From positions 558,001 through 622,000 of the forward strand of contig NC_060970.1 of assembly GCF_910589235.1 (NCBI RefSeq): 64,000 nt of DNA, in the 5' to 3' direction. This DNA is from Vespa crabro (Eukaryota; Arthropoda; Insecta; Hymenoptera; Vespidae). This document shows, piece after piece, positions 36,011 to 51,712 of the stretch. Under the pieces are notes generated by a model. It saw only the letters and a program-made list of their open reading frames with translations, was not told where the DNA came from and did not search any database. The translations under genes were made by a program, and so were the position numbers. The first letter of the stretch is position 1. Every line of letters starts with the position of its first letter.

Positions 36011-38478
36011 CAATAATAACGATAATAACGATATAAATAATAAAAATAATAATAACGATAATAGCAATAATGAAGATAATAACAATAATAATAACATTAT
36101 TAATAGCGATAATAACGATAATAACGATAATGATGTTAATAAAGATGGAAATTATTATAATAATATTAATAAAGATAATAACAATAAAAAAGAAATTATA
36201 ATAACGATAATAATGATAATAGCGATAATAATAATTGCCATATTACTAATAACAATAATAACAATAATAACGATAATAATAATAATAATAACAATAATAT
36301 AAATAATTATATTAATAAAGATAATAATACTAATGATAATAACGACACTGGTAATAATAATAATGACGATAAGAACGGTAATATCGATAATAATAATAAT
36401 AATAATAAAGATAGAGGTATTAACGATAATAATGTTGATAATGATAATAACTTTAGTAATAATAATTACAATAACAAAAATTACGACAATGCAAATAACA
36501 ATATTAACAATAATAACGATAATAACGATTATTACGATAATAAGAATAACAATTATTACGATATATAAGATAATAACGATACTAATAATAATAATAATAC
36601 CGATAATAAAGATAATAACTATAATAACGTTAATAATAATAAAAATAATAAAGATAATAGTAATAATAATAATAACGATAAGAACGTAATATTGATAATA
36701 ACAATTATAATGTGAATAATATTAACAATAGTATCGAAAATAAAAATAATAATAGTAGCAATAATAATGATAATTGTGATAATGACGTTAATAATAATAA
36801 CAATCATAACAATAGCATATATAATAGATATAGTAACACAAATCATAGTATCTATAATAAGGATAATCACTATAAGATCGATAAAAAAAAGTACAATAAT
36901 AACGATTATAAATCTAATAACGATTATAATAATAATAATAATAATGATTATATTAATAATATTGATAATAACTATAAAAACGATAATGACGATAATAATA
37001 ATAATAATAATAAAAACGATAATAACGATAATAATAATAATAATAATATAAATAAAAACGATAAAAACGATATGTGCGAAAATAAAGATAATAATAGTAG
37101 TATTATTTGCAATAATATCAGTTATAATAATATTAACGATAACAATGTTAATAGTACTAACGGTAATAACGACAATATCGATAATAGTAATAACAACAGT
37201 AACTATAATAATGATAATAATAATAATAATAATAACAACAATAACGATAATAACGATATTAACGATAATAATATTAACGATAAAAACGATAGTAATAATA
37301 ACGATAATAATAAGATTAATAATGACAATAATAACGATAATAATAATAAAAGCAGTAATAATAATAACAATAAGAACGATAATAGCGATAACAATGATAA
37401 CGATAATTATAATAATAACAAAGCTTATAACAACAATAAAGATAATAACTATAATAATGTTAATAACGTTAATAATTATAATAATTGTACCAATAATAAC
37501 GATAATAACGATAATAACGATAATAATGATAATAATAGAAGCAGTAATAATAATATAACGAATATTAACTATAATAACGATTACAACGGTAATAGTAGTA
37601 GTAATAATAACAGTAATAAAAATAATAACGATAATAACCATAATAAAAATAATAATAAAGATAACAACGATATTAACGATAATAATGACAGTAATAATAA
37701 CAATAATAACGATAATAACGTTAACAATGATAATACCGATAATAACAATAATAACAATAATAATAATAGTAATAATTAAAATAATAACGATATTTACGAA
37801 AATAAGGATAATAACAATAACAATAATAACGATAATAATAATTATAATGCTAATAACGATATTAATATTTATAAAAATAACAGTAATACTGAAAACATCG
37901 ATAATAACGAAAATAATAGTAGCAATAATAACAATAACAACAATAAGAGCGATAATAAGATTATTACCGATAATAACGATAATTATATTATTCATAATAA
38001 CTATAATAAGGATATTATCGATAATAATAATAAGGATAATAACGATAATATCGATAAAAATAATAATAATATTTATAACATTAATAACAATAATAACGAT
38101 AATAACGATAATAGCAATAATAATAATAAGGATAATAAAGAGTATAGCGCTTATAATAATAAAGATAAAAATGATAACAACGACAATAATGATAATAACA
38201 ATAATATCGGGAATAACGGTAACAAAAATAGTAATAATAACGATATTAAAGAAAATAGTAATAACAATAATAACGATAACAACGATAATAACATTAATAA
38301 TATTAATAATAATAACGAAAGTTAGTTTAATAGCGGAGCAATCGATAATAATAATAAAAATAATATCGATAATAACTATAATAACGATAATAACCATAAC
38401 GACGATAATAACGATAATATCGACAATAATATGAATAATAATAATAACAGTAATTACAATAATAACGATAATAACGAC

Positions 38479-38518
<40 letters not shown>

Positions 38519-38710
38519 TTAATAGTAATAAGGATAATGACATTATTAACGATAATAATAATTACGATAATGACGATAACGTCGATAATAATAATAATAA
38601 TAATAATAACAGTAATAACAATAATAACAATAATAACAATAATAACGATAATAACGATAATAACGATAATAATAATAATAATAACGTCATTTATAATTAT
38701 AATAAAAATA

Positions 38711-39000
38711 ATAACGATATGGTATTGACGATAAGTACGACAATAGTAGTAATAGTAATAACGATAATAACGATATAACGGCAATAAAAATAATATTAAT
38801 AAAGATAATAACGATATTACCGAAAATAACGATAAAAGCTATAAGAATAATAATAACGATAGTAACGATAACAACAATAATAACGATAATATCAATAATA
38901 ATAATGATATCTATATAAACGATATCAATAATAACGAAAGTAACGTTAATTTCGATATTAATAATAGCTATATTAAAGATAATAACGATACTAATAATAA
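38711..39000 (+). repeat. Dispersed array word family (GATATGGTATT / TTAATTTCGATATTAATAAT), copy 1
   Basis: GATATGGTATTGACGATAAG at 38718 is followed by ACGACAATAGTAGTAATAG, CGGCAATAAAAATAATA and, at about 38948, TTAATTTCGATATTAATAAT. The same words recur near 50130-50250 and 62911-63360. These are remnants of a longer repeat unit embedded in the array. Confidence 0.7.
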
Positions 39001-41996
39001 TAACGATAATAATAATAACAATAATAACGATAATAGCAATAATAATAATAACACTATTAACAATAATATCGACAATAACGATAATTACGATAATAATAAT
39101 AACAATTATAACGATAATAACGATAATAATATTAACAATAATATCAATGACAATGATTATAACGATTATTATGATAAGTTTATCCCTAAAATAAGGATAG
39201 TAAGGATAAGAACGATAATTATAATAACAATAATAACAATTATAATGGTAATAAGAAAAAAGAATAATAATAAGAACTATAAGAACGATAATAAAGATAA
39301 TAATAGTAGTAATAATAACAACATTAGCAAAAATAACTCTAATAACGATATTAACGATAACAATATTAACGATAATAACTTTAGTTATAACAATAATAAT
39401 CACAATAAAAACGATAATAAACATAACATTAATAATAACAATAACAATAAGGCAATATTAACGTTAATAATAATAATAATAATAATAATAACTATAATAA
39501 AGATAATAACCATAATAACGATATTAACGATAATAGGGATAACAACAATATTTATAATAACGAAAATAACGATATTAACGATAATAATAATAATAACACT
39601 AACAATATTAATAATAAAAATAGTAAAGATAATAACTATTACGACGATAATAATAATAATAATATTAATGAAAATAGCGATAATATAGGTGATAACGATA
39701 TTAATAGTAGTTAAATTAAACGTAATAACGATAATAGGGATAATAACATTCAAGTTAAGAACGATAAAAACGACAATAACGATAATAATAATTACAATTA
39801 TAAAGATAATATTGGAAAAAACGATAATAAAGATAATAGAGACAATAATTAAAATAATAATAACGACAATAATGATATTAATGGAAATAATTATATCGAA
39901 AATAACGGCATTAATAATAATAATAATAGCGATAATAAGGATAATAACGAAAACATCGTTAATAATAATAACAATATAATCGATAATAAAGATAATAATA
40001 ATAATAATATCGTTAATTAGATGAATTACGAAAATAACGGTAATAACCACAATGACGGCAAAATCAATAATTAATGATAAAATCGATAAGAACAAAATTA
40101 ACGATAATAACGATAATCACGATAATAATAATAACGATAATGACAACAAATGTAATAATAATATTAATGGTAATAACGCTAATAACGATAATAGTAACTA
40201 TAATAATGACGATAATAATGATAATAACGCATAATAATAATAAGAATATTAATTGTAGTAAAGATAATAATTGTAATACTGATAATAACGATATTATGGA
40301 TAAAAATAATAATTACATAACGATAAAATAGATAATAATAAGAACAATATTAACGATAATATCGATAATAATAGTAATTATAATGACAATAATAACAAAA
40401 AAAACTATAATAACGTTAATAATATTAACAATAATAACGATAATAGTAATAATAATAATATCGATACTAACAAAAATAACGATAATAAGGATAATAACGA
40501 TAATAATAATAATAATAATAACGATAAAAACTATAAAGGCGATAATAATAATAATAACGAAAAAAAGGGTTCTAACGATAGCAACGATAATAACGATATC
40601 AAATAAAGCGATAATAACGATATTAACGATAAAATGATAATAACAATAAGGCCGATAATAATGATACGATAATAACGATTACAGTAATAATAATATTGCC
40701 GATAGTTTCAATAATGACGATAATGACGTTAATAATAAAAATAATAATAAGGTAATAACGATATTCACGACAAAAACGATAATAATGATAATAACATTAA
40801 TATTGAAAATAACAATTACAATAATAACGTTAATAACTATAATAATGAGAACAATTATAAAGATCATAACGTTAATAACGATAATAATAATAACTATAAT
40901 AGCGATAACATCAATAATAACAATAATAGTAATAATAACGATAATAGTGGTAAGAACGATGGCAACGATAACAATAATAACAATAATAACGATAATAAGG
41001 TTAATAACGGTAATAATGATAATAATAATAATAATAATAACGATAATAACGATAATAACGAAAGTAAGGATAATAATAATAGCAATAATAACAATAATAT
41101 CGACATTAATTATAATAAGCTTAATGAAGATAGTAACAATAATAATTATAGTAATAATAATGTTAATAACGTTATTAACGGTAATAACGATAATAAAAAT
41201 AACAATAATAACGCAAAAAACGATAATATCGATTATTATAATAACAACAAAATCCATAGTAAGGATATTAATGATAACAATAATAACATTTATTAATATA
41301 ATAACGACAATAGTAATAATAATAATACCCATAATAAAGATAATTATGATAATTACGATAATAATAATAATAATAATAACGATAATAAAGATGTTTCGAT
41401 AATAATAATAACGATAATAATGATAATAACGAAAATAATAATAAAAATAACAAAGGTTATAACGATATTAACGAAAATTACGATAATAATTATAATAACG
41501 ATAACAAAGGAAACAAAATAATAATAATAGAAATAGTAAAGATCATAACGATATTAAATATAATAATAATAATAATAACGATAATAACGATTATAATGAT
41601 AATAACGATAATAATGATAATAAAAATAATAACAATAATAACGATAATAATAGAAGCAATAATTACAATAAAAAACAATAATGACGATAATAACGAAATA
41701 ACGATAATAACATTAGTAATAATTACAATAATAACAATAATTACAATAATAACGATAATATTGATAATAATAATAAAATTAATAACGATAATAATAATAA
41801 TAATAATAGTAATAACAGTATTAAGGATAATAACTATAATAACGATAATACTAACAACGATGACAACGATAATAACAATAATATTAAAATTAATAATAAC
41901 GAAAATAAGGATGATAATGATAACAACTATAATCTTAATAATAAATAATCAAGATAATTACATTACTAAGGATCATAAGGATAAAATGATAATAAC

Positions 41997-42031
<35 letters not shown>

Positions 42032-42819
42032 TAATAAAGATAATAACAATAATAACGAGAAGAATAGGAACGATAATAACGATAATACAGAATATATTAA
42101 TTACATTGATAACGATACCAACGACAAGAACGATAAAATTAATAATAATAGCAACGCAAATATAGATAATAACGATGTCAACGATAATAATAATAACAAT
42201 AATAAGGATAATAAAAATAATAATAATGATAATAACTATACTAATAATAATTACAATAACAATATAACGATAATAACGAATAATAATAAGAAGAATAATA
42301 ACGACATTAATGATAATAACGATTTTAACGTTAATAGTGATAGTAATAATAACATTAATAATGATAATAACATTTTCAACGATAATAATAATAATGACGT
42401 TAATAATAATAATCATATGAATGATATTAACGATAATAAAAACAATAATAATTATAACAATAATAATAATAATAGTAACCATAATTACGATAATGTCGAT
42501 AATAACAATAGTAATAATACTGATAGTAACGATAATATCTATAATACTAATAACAATATTAGTGATAATATCGTTAATAATAATAAGAACAATAACGATA
42601 ATATAGATAATAACTATATAACGATTATAACGATAACAATAATAACGATAATGAAGTTGATAATAATAATAATAACTATATTAACGATAGTTACGAGAAT
42701 GACAATAATATTAATAACGATAAATACGTTAATAAAGTAAATAAATATAATAATAACAGTAATAATCACAATAATAACGATAATAATATTAACGATAATA
42801 TCGATAATTAAGATAATAA

Positions 42820-43790
42820 AAATAATAATAGAAATAGCAATAATAACGATAATAACGATAATAACGATAATAACGATAATTGCGATAATACTAATAAGGA
42901 TAATAACGACAATAAAGATAATCATTCTAAGAATAATATATATAACATTGATACTATCGTTAATAACGATAATATTAATAACAATACTAACGATAATTAC
43001 GATTAAAATGATAAGAACGATAATAATATTAATAATAATGACAATAATAACGATTATATCGGTAATAACGATAATACTAAAAGTAATAATAACAATATTA
43101 AAAATAATAAGTATTATAACGATAATAACGTCAATAATAGTAGTAATAAAAACAGTAATAACAATAATAGACATTAAATCAATTTTAACGATAATTATAA
43201 TAACGATAATACTGATAATATCGTTAATATTAATAATATTTACGATAATAATAATAATAATATTATCGTTAGAAACAATCATAATGATAACGATGTTTAT
43301 AAGAGTAATAATAATAATGATTATAACGATAATAACGATAATAATGATAATAACAATAATAATGATAATAACGATAATAATTATATTAATAATAGCAATA
43401 ATAACGATAATAACGATAATAAAATGAACAATAATAACGATATTAACGAAAGTATTAATAACAAATTGTAACATTCATAACGATAATAAAAATAATAATA
43501 ATAATAATAATAATAACGAAAGTAAAGATAATAACGATAACAATAATTACAATAATAGCGATATTATCAATTATAATAATACCGACAATATTGATAATGA
43601 CGATAATAATAATAATATTATTAACGATATTAAAAATAATATCGATAATAACGATAATAATAGTAGTGATAAAAACAATAATAACGATAATAAAGATAAC
43701 GATAATATTATTTACGAAAATAATGACAATATTAATAATAATAATAAAGATAATGACGATTATAAAGCTTATAATATTAATATTAATAAA
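42820..43790 (+). repeat. Higher-order duplicate segment, copy 2
   Basis: Matches 47680-48640 over about 970 bp with an offset near 4.85 kb. Shared words are ATTCTAAGAATAA, AACATTGATACTA, ATTATCGTTAG followed by AATGATAACGATGTTTATA, and TATAATAATACCGA. It also matches 33020-33420 in its first 400 bp. Confidence 0.75.
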
Positions 43791-44039
43791 GATAATAACG
43801 ATATTAACGATAATTCCGATAATAACGATAATAACGATAATCATAATAACGATAGTAACGATAATAACGGTAATATTAATAGTAATAATAGCTATAATAT
43901 CAATAATAACGATAATAGCAATAATAACGTTAATAAAGATAATAACGATAATGACAATAATAATACTAGGAATAGTAATGATAATGACGTTATTAACTTC
44001 AAAAACGATAATAATAGTAACAATAATTTTGATAATAAC

Positions 44040-44640
44040 GATAAAAATAATAACAATAATAATATTGCTTATAACGCTATTAACGATAATTACGATAATA
44101 ATAATAAAATCAATAAAGATAATAACGATAATAATTATAATATTAACAATAATAATAATAATAATAATAACAATAATAAGGATAATAACAATAATAATAT
44201 TTACAAAATTAACGATTATATTTATTATAAAGATAATGAGAGTAACGATAATAATTATTATAATAATAACTATAATAACGATAATAATAATACAAACGAT
44301 AATAATACTAATGATTATAACCATAATAACGATAATAACGATTATAATAATAACATTAATTACAATAATAATGATTATAACGATAATAATAATAACAATA
44401 ACAACGAAAATAACGAAAATAGTGATAATAACTATAACAATAATAAAAATAATAACTATAAAAATGATGACGATAAGAACGGTAATAACGGGTAATAATA
44501 ATTACAATAATAACAATCGTAATAATAGCAATAATAACGACGGTAATGGTATGGAAGTTAATTATAATAATATTAATATCGATATTAAGGATAATAACGA
44601 TAACATCAATTATAATAATAAGATAAATATTGATATGTAT
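44040..44640 (+). repeat. Duplicated array segment, partner of 35340-36010
   Basis: See the partner segment. It contains GCTTATAACGCTATTAACGA, the nearly identical 100-bp core at 44240-44340, and GGTATGGAAGTTAATTATAA. The offset to the partner is 8.6-8.7 kb. Confidence 0.8.
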
Positions 44641-46762
44641 AATAAAAATAACGATATGTATAATAAAAATAATAATAACTATAATAGCGATAATAAAGAT
44701 AATAACAATAATAATAACATTAATAATAGCGATAATAACGATAATAATAATAATAATATTAATAACGAAAATAAATATAATAACGTTAATAATACAAGTA
44801 ACAATAACAATAATATCATTATTAAAGATAATAAAGATAATAACCATAATAATAATAATAATAATAACTATAATAATCATAACAATATTGACGATAATAA
44901 CTGTAATGACGATAACGAGAATAACGATAATAACTATAATAATGTTAATAACGATAAAAATATAATAATAGTAGCATAAGAACGATAATAATGATAATAA
45001 AAAAAACAATAATAACGATATTAACAATAATAGTAATAACAATCGTAACGTAACAAAGATAACAACATTAATTTATAATAATAATAATAACGAAAGTAAG
45101 TATAATCACGGTGACAATGATAATATTAATAACAATAATGACGATAATAACGATAATAATGATGATATAGATATTAATGACAATAACGATAATAACGTTA
45201 ATAATAATAATCATATTAAAGATAATAACGATAATAACGTTAATAACAATAATAGCAATAATAATAATAACGATATTAAAGATATTATCGTTAATAATTA
45301 TAACAATACTCAAGATAATATCAATAATAATGTTAACAATATTAACGATCATAATGATAATAGTAATTATAATAATAAGATGTATAACGATACTAAATAT
45401 AACAATGATACTAATAGTAACAATAATAACAATAATAACGATAATAATGATGATAATAATAACGATAAATATATTAATAATAATAACAATAATAGCGATA
45501 ATTGCGATAAATATAATAACAATAATGACGATAATAACAATAATAACGATATTAATAATAAAAATATTATCGATATCAGCGATAATAACGATAATAATAA
45601 TAATAATATGTCGATAATAAGGTTAATAAAGATGAGGACGATAATAATAATAACAATAAAAAAAATAAAAACGATAATTATATATAGTAATAATAACAAT
45701 AAGAAAGATAATTACGATAATTTAGATAATAATTGTAACAATAATAACAATAATAACAACAATAACGATATTATCGACAATAACGATAATAATAACAACA
45801 CTTATAACGATAATAACGAAAATAACGATACTAACGTTAATAACGAAAATTATAAAATTATTAATATTGAAGTTAACGGTAATATCGATAATAATAAAAA
45901 CGATAATAACTATAATAACGAAAATGACGATAATAACGGCAATAACGATTATAATAATAATAATATTAATGACGATAATAACGATAATGACGCATAATAA
46001 TAATCAAAATAATAACAATAGTGATAATAATAATAAAATCGTTGATATTGATAATGACGATAATAATAAAAATATTAATAACGATATTAATAATAATAAC
46101 GATAACATCGATATATATAATAACAATAACATCGATAAATCCGACAAATACGGTAATAATAATAACAATAATAATATTGATAATAGGGATAATAATGATA
46201 ATAACAATATTAATAGTAATTAGAGTAAAGATAAAATCGATAATAAGGGTAATAATAATAAGGTCAATAACGATTAAAACGACAATAGCGATAATAATAA
46301 TAAAAATTATAACGATAATAGCGAAAATAACGATAATAACAATAATAACAAAAATAATAATAATAATTATAACGGTAATAACGGTAATAAAGATATTGAC
46401 GAAAATATATATAATAATAATAACAATAATATCGATAATATCGCTAAGAACGTTAACATCAAATAAAATAATAACAATAAAATCGACAATATCGATATTA
46501 ATAATAACAATATTAACAATAATAACGTTAATAAAGACAATAAAAATTATATTCAGTACGGTAATAACGGTAATAAAGAGAATAACGGTAAGAACGATAA
46601 TACCGATGATAATAATAAAGATTATTATTATAATAATAATATGAATAAGAACAATAATTACGATAAATATAGTAATATTAACAACAATAATAACTATAAT
46701 ATCTATAATACCGATATTAGTAATAACAATTATAAAGATAATAACAATAATAACGAATAAAG

Positions 46763-46810
<48 letters not shown>

Positions 46811-47679
46811 TTAATAGTGTTAATAATAAAGATAATAACGAAAATTACGACAATAACGATAATAACGATAATAAAAATAATCATACAATAATAACAATAA
46901 TAACGATAATAACGATATTAACGTTAATAAAGATAATTCGTTTTTAACGTTGATAATAATTACGATAATAACGATTATAGTAATAATAATAATAATGATT
47001 GTAACGATAATATCGATTATAATAAGAAAAATAATAAAGATAATAACAATATTAACTATAATAACACTAATTATAATAATAACGATAATAAAAGTAACTA
47101 TATTAACCATAATAACGATATTATAGTAATAAAAATAAAGATAATATCGATAATAAGGAAAATAATAATAGTAATAATAACGATAATACTGATATTATCG
47201 ATAACAATTATAATGAAAATATCGATAATAATACTATTAATATTAACGATAATAAGAATAATAATAATTACATCGATAATAACAATAACAATAATATCGA
47301 TAATAAGGGTATTAACGTTAATAACGTAAATTATAAATGCAATATTAAGGAAAGTAATAATAATAATAGTAAAAAATAATATCGAAAATAACGGTAATAA
47401 CGATTACGAAGAAAATAATAATGACAGAAGCGATAACAATGATAATAACGATGACAACGATTAAAATAATAACAATAATAGCGATAGCAGCGATTATAAT
47501 AAGAACAACAATAAAGATAATAACGATATTAACAATTATAACGATAATAATATTAACAATAATAACGATAATAACTATAATAATAATAACACTAATTACA
47601 TTAATATCAACATTAACTATAATTACGATAATAAAAATAACAATTATAACGATAATAAAGATAATAACGATAATAAAAT

Positions 47680-48640
47680 TAATAATAATAAAGATAATAA
47701 CGATATTAACGATAATAACGATAATAGCGATAATGCTAATAAAGATAATAACGATAATAGAGATAATAATTCTAAGAATAACATATAACATTGATACTAA
47801 CGTTAATGACGATAATACTAATAAAAATAATAACGATAATAACGTTAATAATGATAAGAACGATAGTAATATTAATAATAAAAACAATAATAACTATTAA
47901 TACCATATTACGATAATAATAAAAGTAATAATAACAATATTAAAAATAATAAGTATAATAACGATAATAACTACAGTAATAGAAGTAATAATGAAAGTAA
48001 TAACAATAATAGCCATAAAAACGATTTTAACGATAATAATAATAATGATAATAACGATAATATCGATAATAATAATAACAATATACGATAATATCGATAT
48101 TAATGATTGTAATAATAACAATAATAACGATCATAACAATAATAGGGATTATAATAATAACGATAGTAACGATAATAATAATAATATTATCGTTAGTAAG
48201 AATAATAATGATAACGATGTTTATAATAGTAATAATAATAACGATTATATCGATAATAACGATAATAAAAGGAAAAATAATAACGATATAAACGAAAATA
48301 TTAATAACAATTGTAACGATAACAACGATAATAAAAATAATAATAACAATAGTAATAACGACAGTAAAGATAATAAGGACAACAATAATAACAATAATAG
48401 CGATAATATAGATTATAATAATACCGATAATATCGATAATAACGATAATAATAATAATATTAATAAAGATATTAAAAATAATATCGATAATAACGATAAT
48501 AATAATAAAAATAATAACAATAATAACGATTATAAATATAACGATAATATTATTAACGATAATAATGACAATAATAATATTAATAATAACGATAATAACG
48601 ATAATAACAGTAATATTAAAAGAAATAATAGCTATAATAT
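47680..48640 (+). repeat. Higher-order duplicate segment, copy 3
   Basis: Partner of 42820-43790 and 33020-33420. The ATTCTAAGAATAACATATAA word is at 47769 and GAAAGTAATAACAATAATAG at about 47993, giving the same internal spacing as in copy 1 (about 222 bp). Part of it (GATAACGATGTTTATAATAG to AACAATTGTAACG) also resembles 60980-61220. Confidence 0.78.
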
Positions 48641-48689
48641 CAATTAAAGCGCTTACAACGATAGTATCGATAATAAATTTAATAACGGC

Positions 48690-48730
<41 letters not shown>

Positions 48731-50111
48731 TAATTACGACAATAACGATAATAATGATAATAATAGAAATAATAATAACAATATTAAGATTAATAACTAT
48801 AATAACGATTATAACGATAATAGTATTAGTAATAATAACAGTAATAACACTAATAACGATAATAATGCTTATAACATTGTTAACGATAATAATATTAACG
48901 ATTATAACGATAATAACCATAATAATAATAGTAATAATTAAGATAATAACGATATTTACTATAATAAGGTAATAACAATAAAAATAATAACGATAATAAT
49001 GTTAATAATATAAACGATAAAGTCGATTATATCGATAATAATATTAACAAATTTAACGATAATATCGATAATAATATTAACAATATTAACGATAATATCG
49101 ATCATAATAATAATATTATTAACCATAATATCGATAATAATAATAATAATAATAACATTATTAACGATAATAATGATAATATATATAATAATTATAACGA
49201 AAATAACGATAATAATGATATTAACGATAATAATAATAATAATAATAATAATACAGATAATAACGATAGTAACGATAATAACGTTAATAACGATACTAAC
49301 AATAATAACGATAATAATAATAACAATATTAATGATAATATCGAAAATTACAATAATAATAATAGCAATAATAACGATATTAACGAAAATAGTAATATCA
49401 TTAGTAACGAAAACAACGATAATAACATTAATAATAATAATAATAATAAAGAAAGTAAGTATAATAAAGGTGACAACTATAATATTAATAACAAATATAA
49501 CGATAATAAAGATAAAACGATAATAATAATACTAATAATGAAGATAATAATGATAACAATGGCAATAACGATAATAACATTTATACTTATAATATTATTA
49601 AAGATAATATCGGCAATAACGATGCTAACAATAATAGCGATAATAATAACAACAATAGAAGCAATAATAACGATAATAACTTTAGTTTATTTATAATAAT
49701 AACGATAATATCGATAATAACGATAATAATTATAATAACAATATTAACGATAATAACAATGATAATAATAGTAATAATAAAGGTAATAACGATAAAAAAG
49801 TATCTAACGATAATAATAATAATATTAATAATAACGATAATAACGATATCAATAATAGCAATAATAACGATAATAACGATAATAACCATTGTAATGACAA
49901 TAAAGAAAGTAATAGGAATAATAATAATAATAATAACGATAATAATAATAAAATTAATAACGATAATTACATTAAAAACGATAATAGTAATAATGACGTT
50001 AATAGTAATAATCATAATAAAGATATTGGCGATAATATCAACAATAATAATAATAATAGTAACCATAATAACGATGATAAAAATAGTAACTATATTAACG
50101 ATATCAAAAAT

Positions 50112-50260
50112 AACTAAAATAACGTTAATTTCGATATTAATAATAGCAATATTAAAGATAATAATGATAATAATAATAATAACGACATTAATGAATATAA
50201 TAAATAAAATAACGATATGGTATTAACGATAATAACAACAATAGTAGTAATAATAATAAT
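50112..50260 (+). repeat. Dispersed array word family, copy 2
   Basis: TTAATTTCGATATTAATAAT (about 50133) is followed about 80 bp later by GATATGGTATTAACGATAAT and ACAACAATAGTAGTAATAAT. The order (second word first) matches 63225-63360 and not 38711-39000, as expected if the unit was tandem. Confidence 0.7.
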
Positions 50261-51649
50261 GATAAAAACGATAATAACATCAATAATAATAACAATAATA
50301 AAGATTATATCGATACTAACGATAATAACCATAATATTAAGAATAATAATAATAACAACAATAATTACGATAATATCGATAATAATTATAACAATAATAA
50401 CGATAAAAACGATAATAACGGTAATAATAATAACAATATTAACGTGAAGGACGACATTAACGAAAATAATAATATTATTCTTAACGATAATAACGATAAT
50501 AACGGAAAAAGTTATCGAAATAATAACAATAACAACACAAATATTGATAATAACTATAATATCGATAAAATATTAACGTTAATAACGACAAAACAGATAA
50601 TAATTACGATAATAACGATAATAATAATAGTAATAACAACGATAATAACAATAATAATACCGTTAATAGCGGTAATAATAATTATAATAATATTAATAAA
50701 TCGACAATAACGATACTTACGATAATAATAGTAGTAATAAAAGCACTAATGTCAATTATAACGTTAACAATGATAATAATGATAATAAAAACAATAATAT
50801 CAACAATAATAAAGGTAATTACATAAATAAAAACAACGGTAATACCGTTCATAAAAAAACGACAACAATAATATCAATCGTAACTTTAATAATAATAATA
50901 ACGATAATAACTATAATTATAAAAGATATAATAATAATAACAATAATAAAGATAATGACAATAATAGCAATAATACTGATAATAAAGATATAAATAAAAA
51001 TAATAATAATAATAACAATAATAACGCTAATAATGATAATAATAAAAATAATAATAATAATATCAATAATAATAATAATGATAGTAATGGTAATAACGAA
51101 AATAATAGTTGTAATAATAACACTAATCAAAATAATAAAGGTAATAACGATATTAATAATAATAATATTAACAATAATAACGGTAATTTCGATAATAATA
51201 TTTTTAACAATAATAACGATAATAATGACGATAATATCGATAGTAGCAATAATTTTGGTTATAAAGAAAACAATTATAAAAATAATAATGATAATATCCA
51301 TAATATCGGTATTAATAATTACAATATCAACGATAGAAACAATAATAATATCAATAATAATAACGAAAATAGCGGTAAAAATAATAATATCATTGAAAAC
51401 GCTAATGACGGTAATAACGATAATAACGATAATAATGATGATAATATCGATAGTAACGATATCAAAGATAATAACGATAATAATATTAATGATAATAACG
51501 ATAGCAGTAATAATAATACTAACAATTGTATCTATAATATCGATAATAATAATAATAATAATAACGATAATAACGATAATAACCATACCAATAATAACGA
51601 TAATAACTATAATATCGATAATAACAATAACAACGTTAACGATAATGTC

Positions 51650-51651
<2 letters not shown>

Positions 51652-51710
<59 letters not shown>
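51652..51710 (+). repeat. Pure (TAA)n tract, about 20 units
   Basis: The longest uninterrupted simple tract I noticed in the array. Other pure tracts occur at about 38486-38518, 46763-46811 and 55390-55433. They are likely sites of recent slippage within the older degenerate array. Confidence 0.85.

Positions 51711-51712
<2 letters not shown>

Noticed and set aside
36619..38784. A 721-codon minus-strand open frame, with similar long frames at 34811-35626, 43455-44324, 43591-44979, 54127-55335 and 56685-57923
   Set aside because: They encode only Ile/Val/Thr/Leu or Asn/Asp because the AAT/AAC/GAT motif contains a stop in just one of six frames. There is no start context, domain or composition of a real protein, and they change sense at phase shifts.
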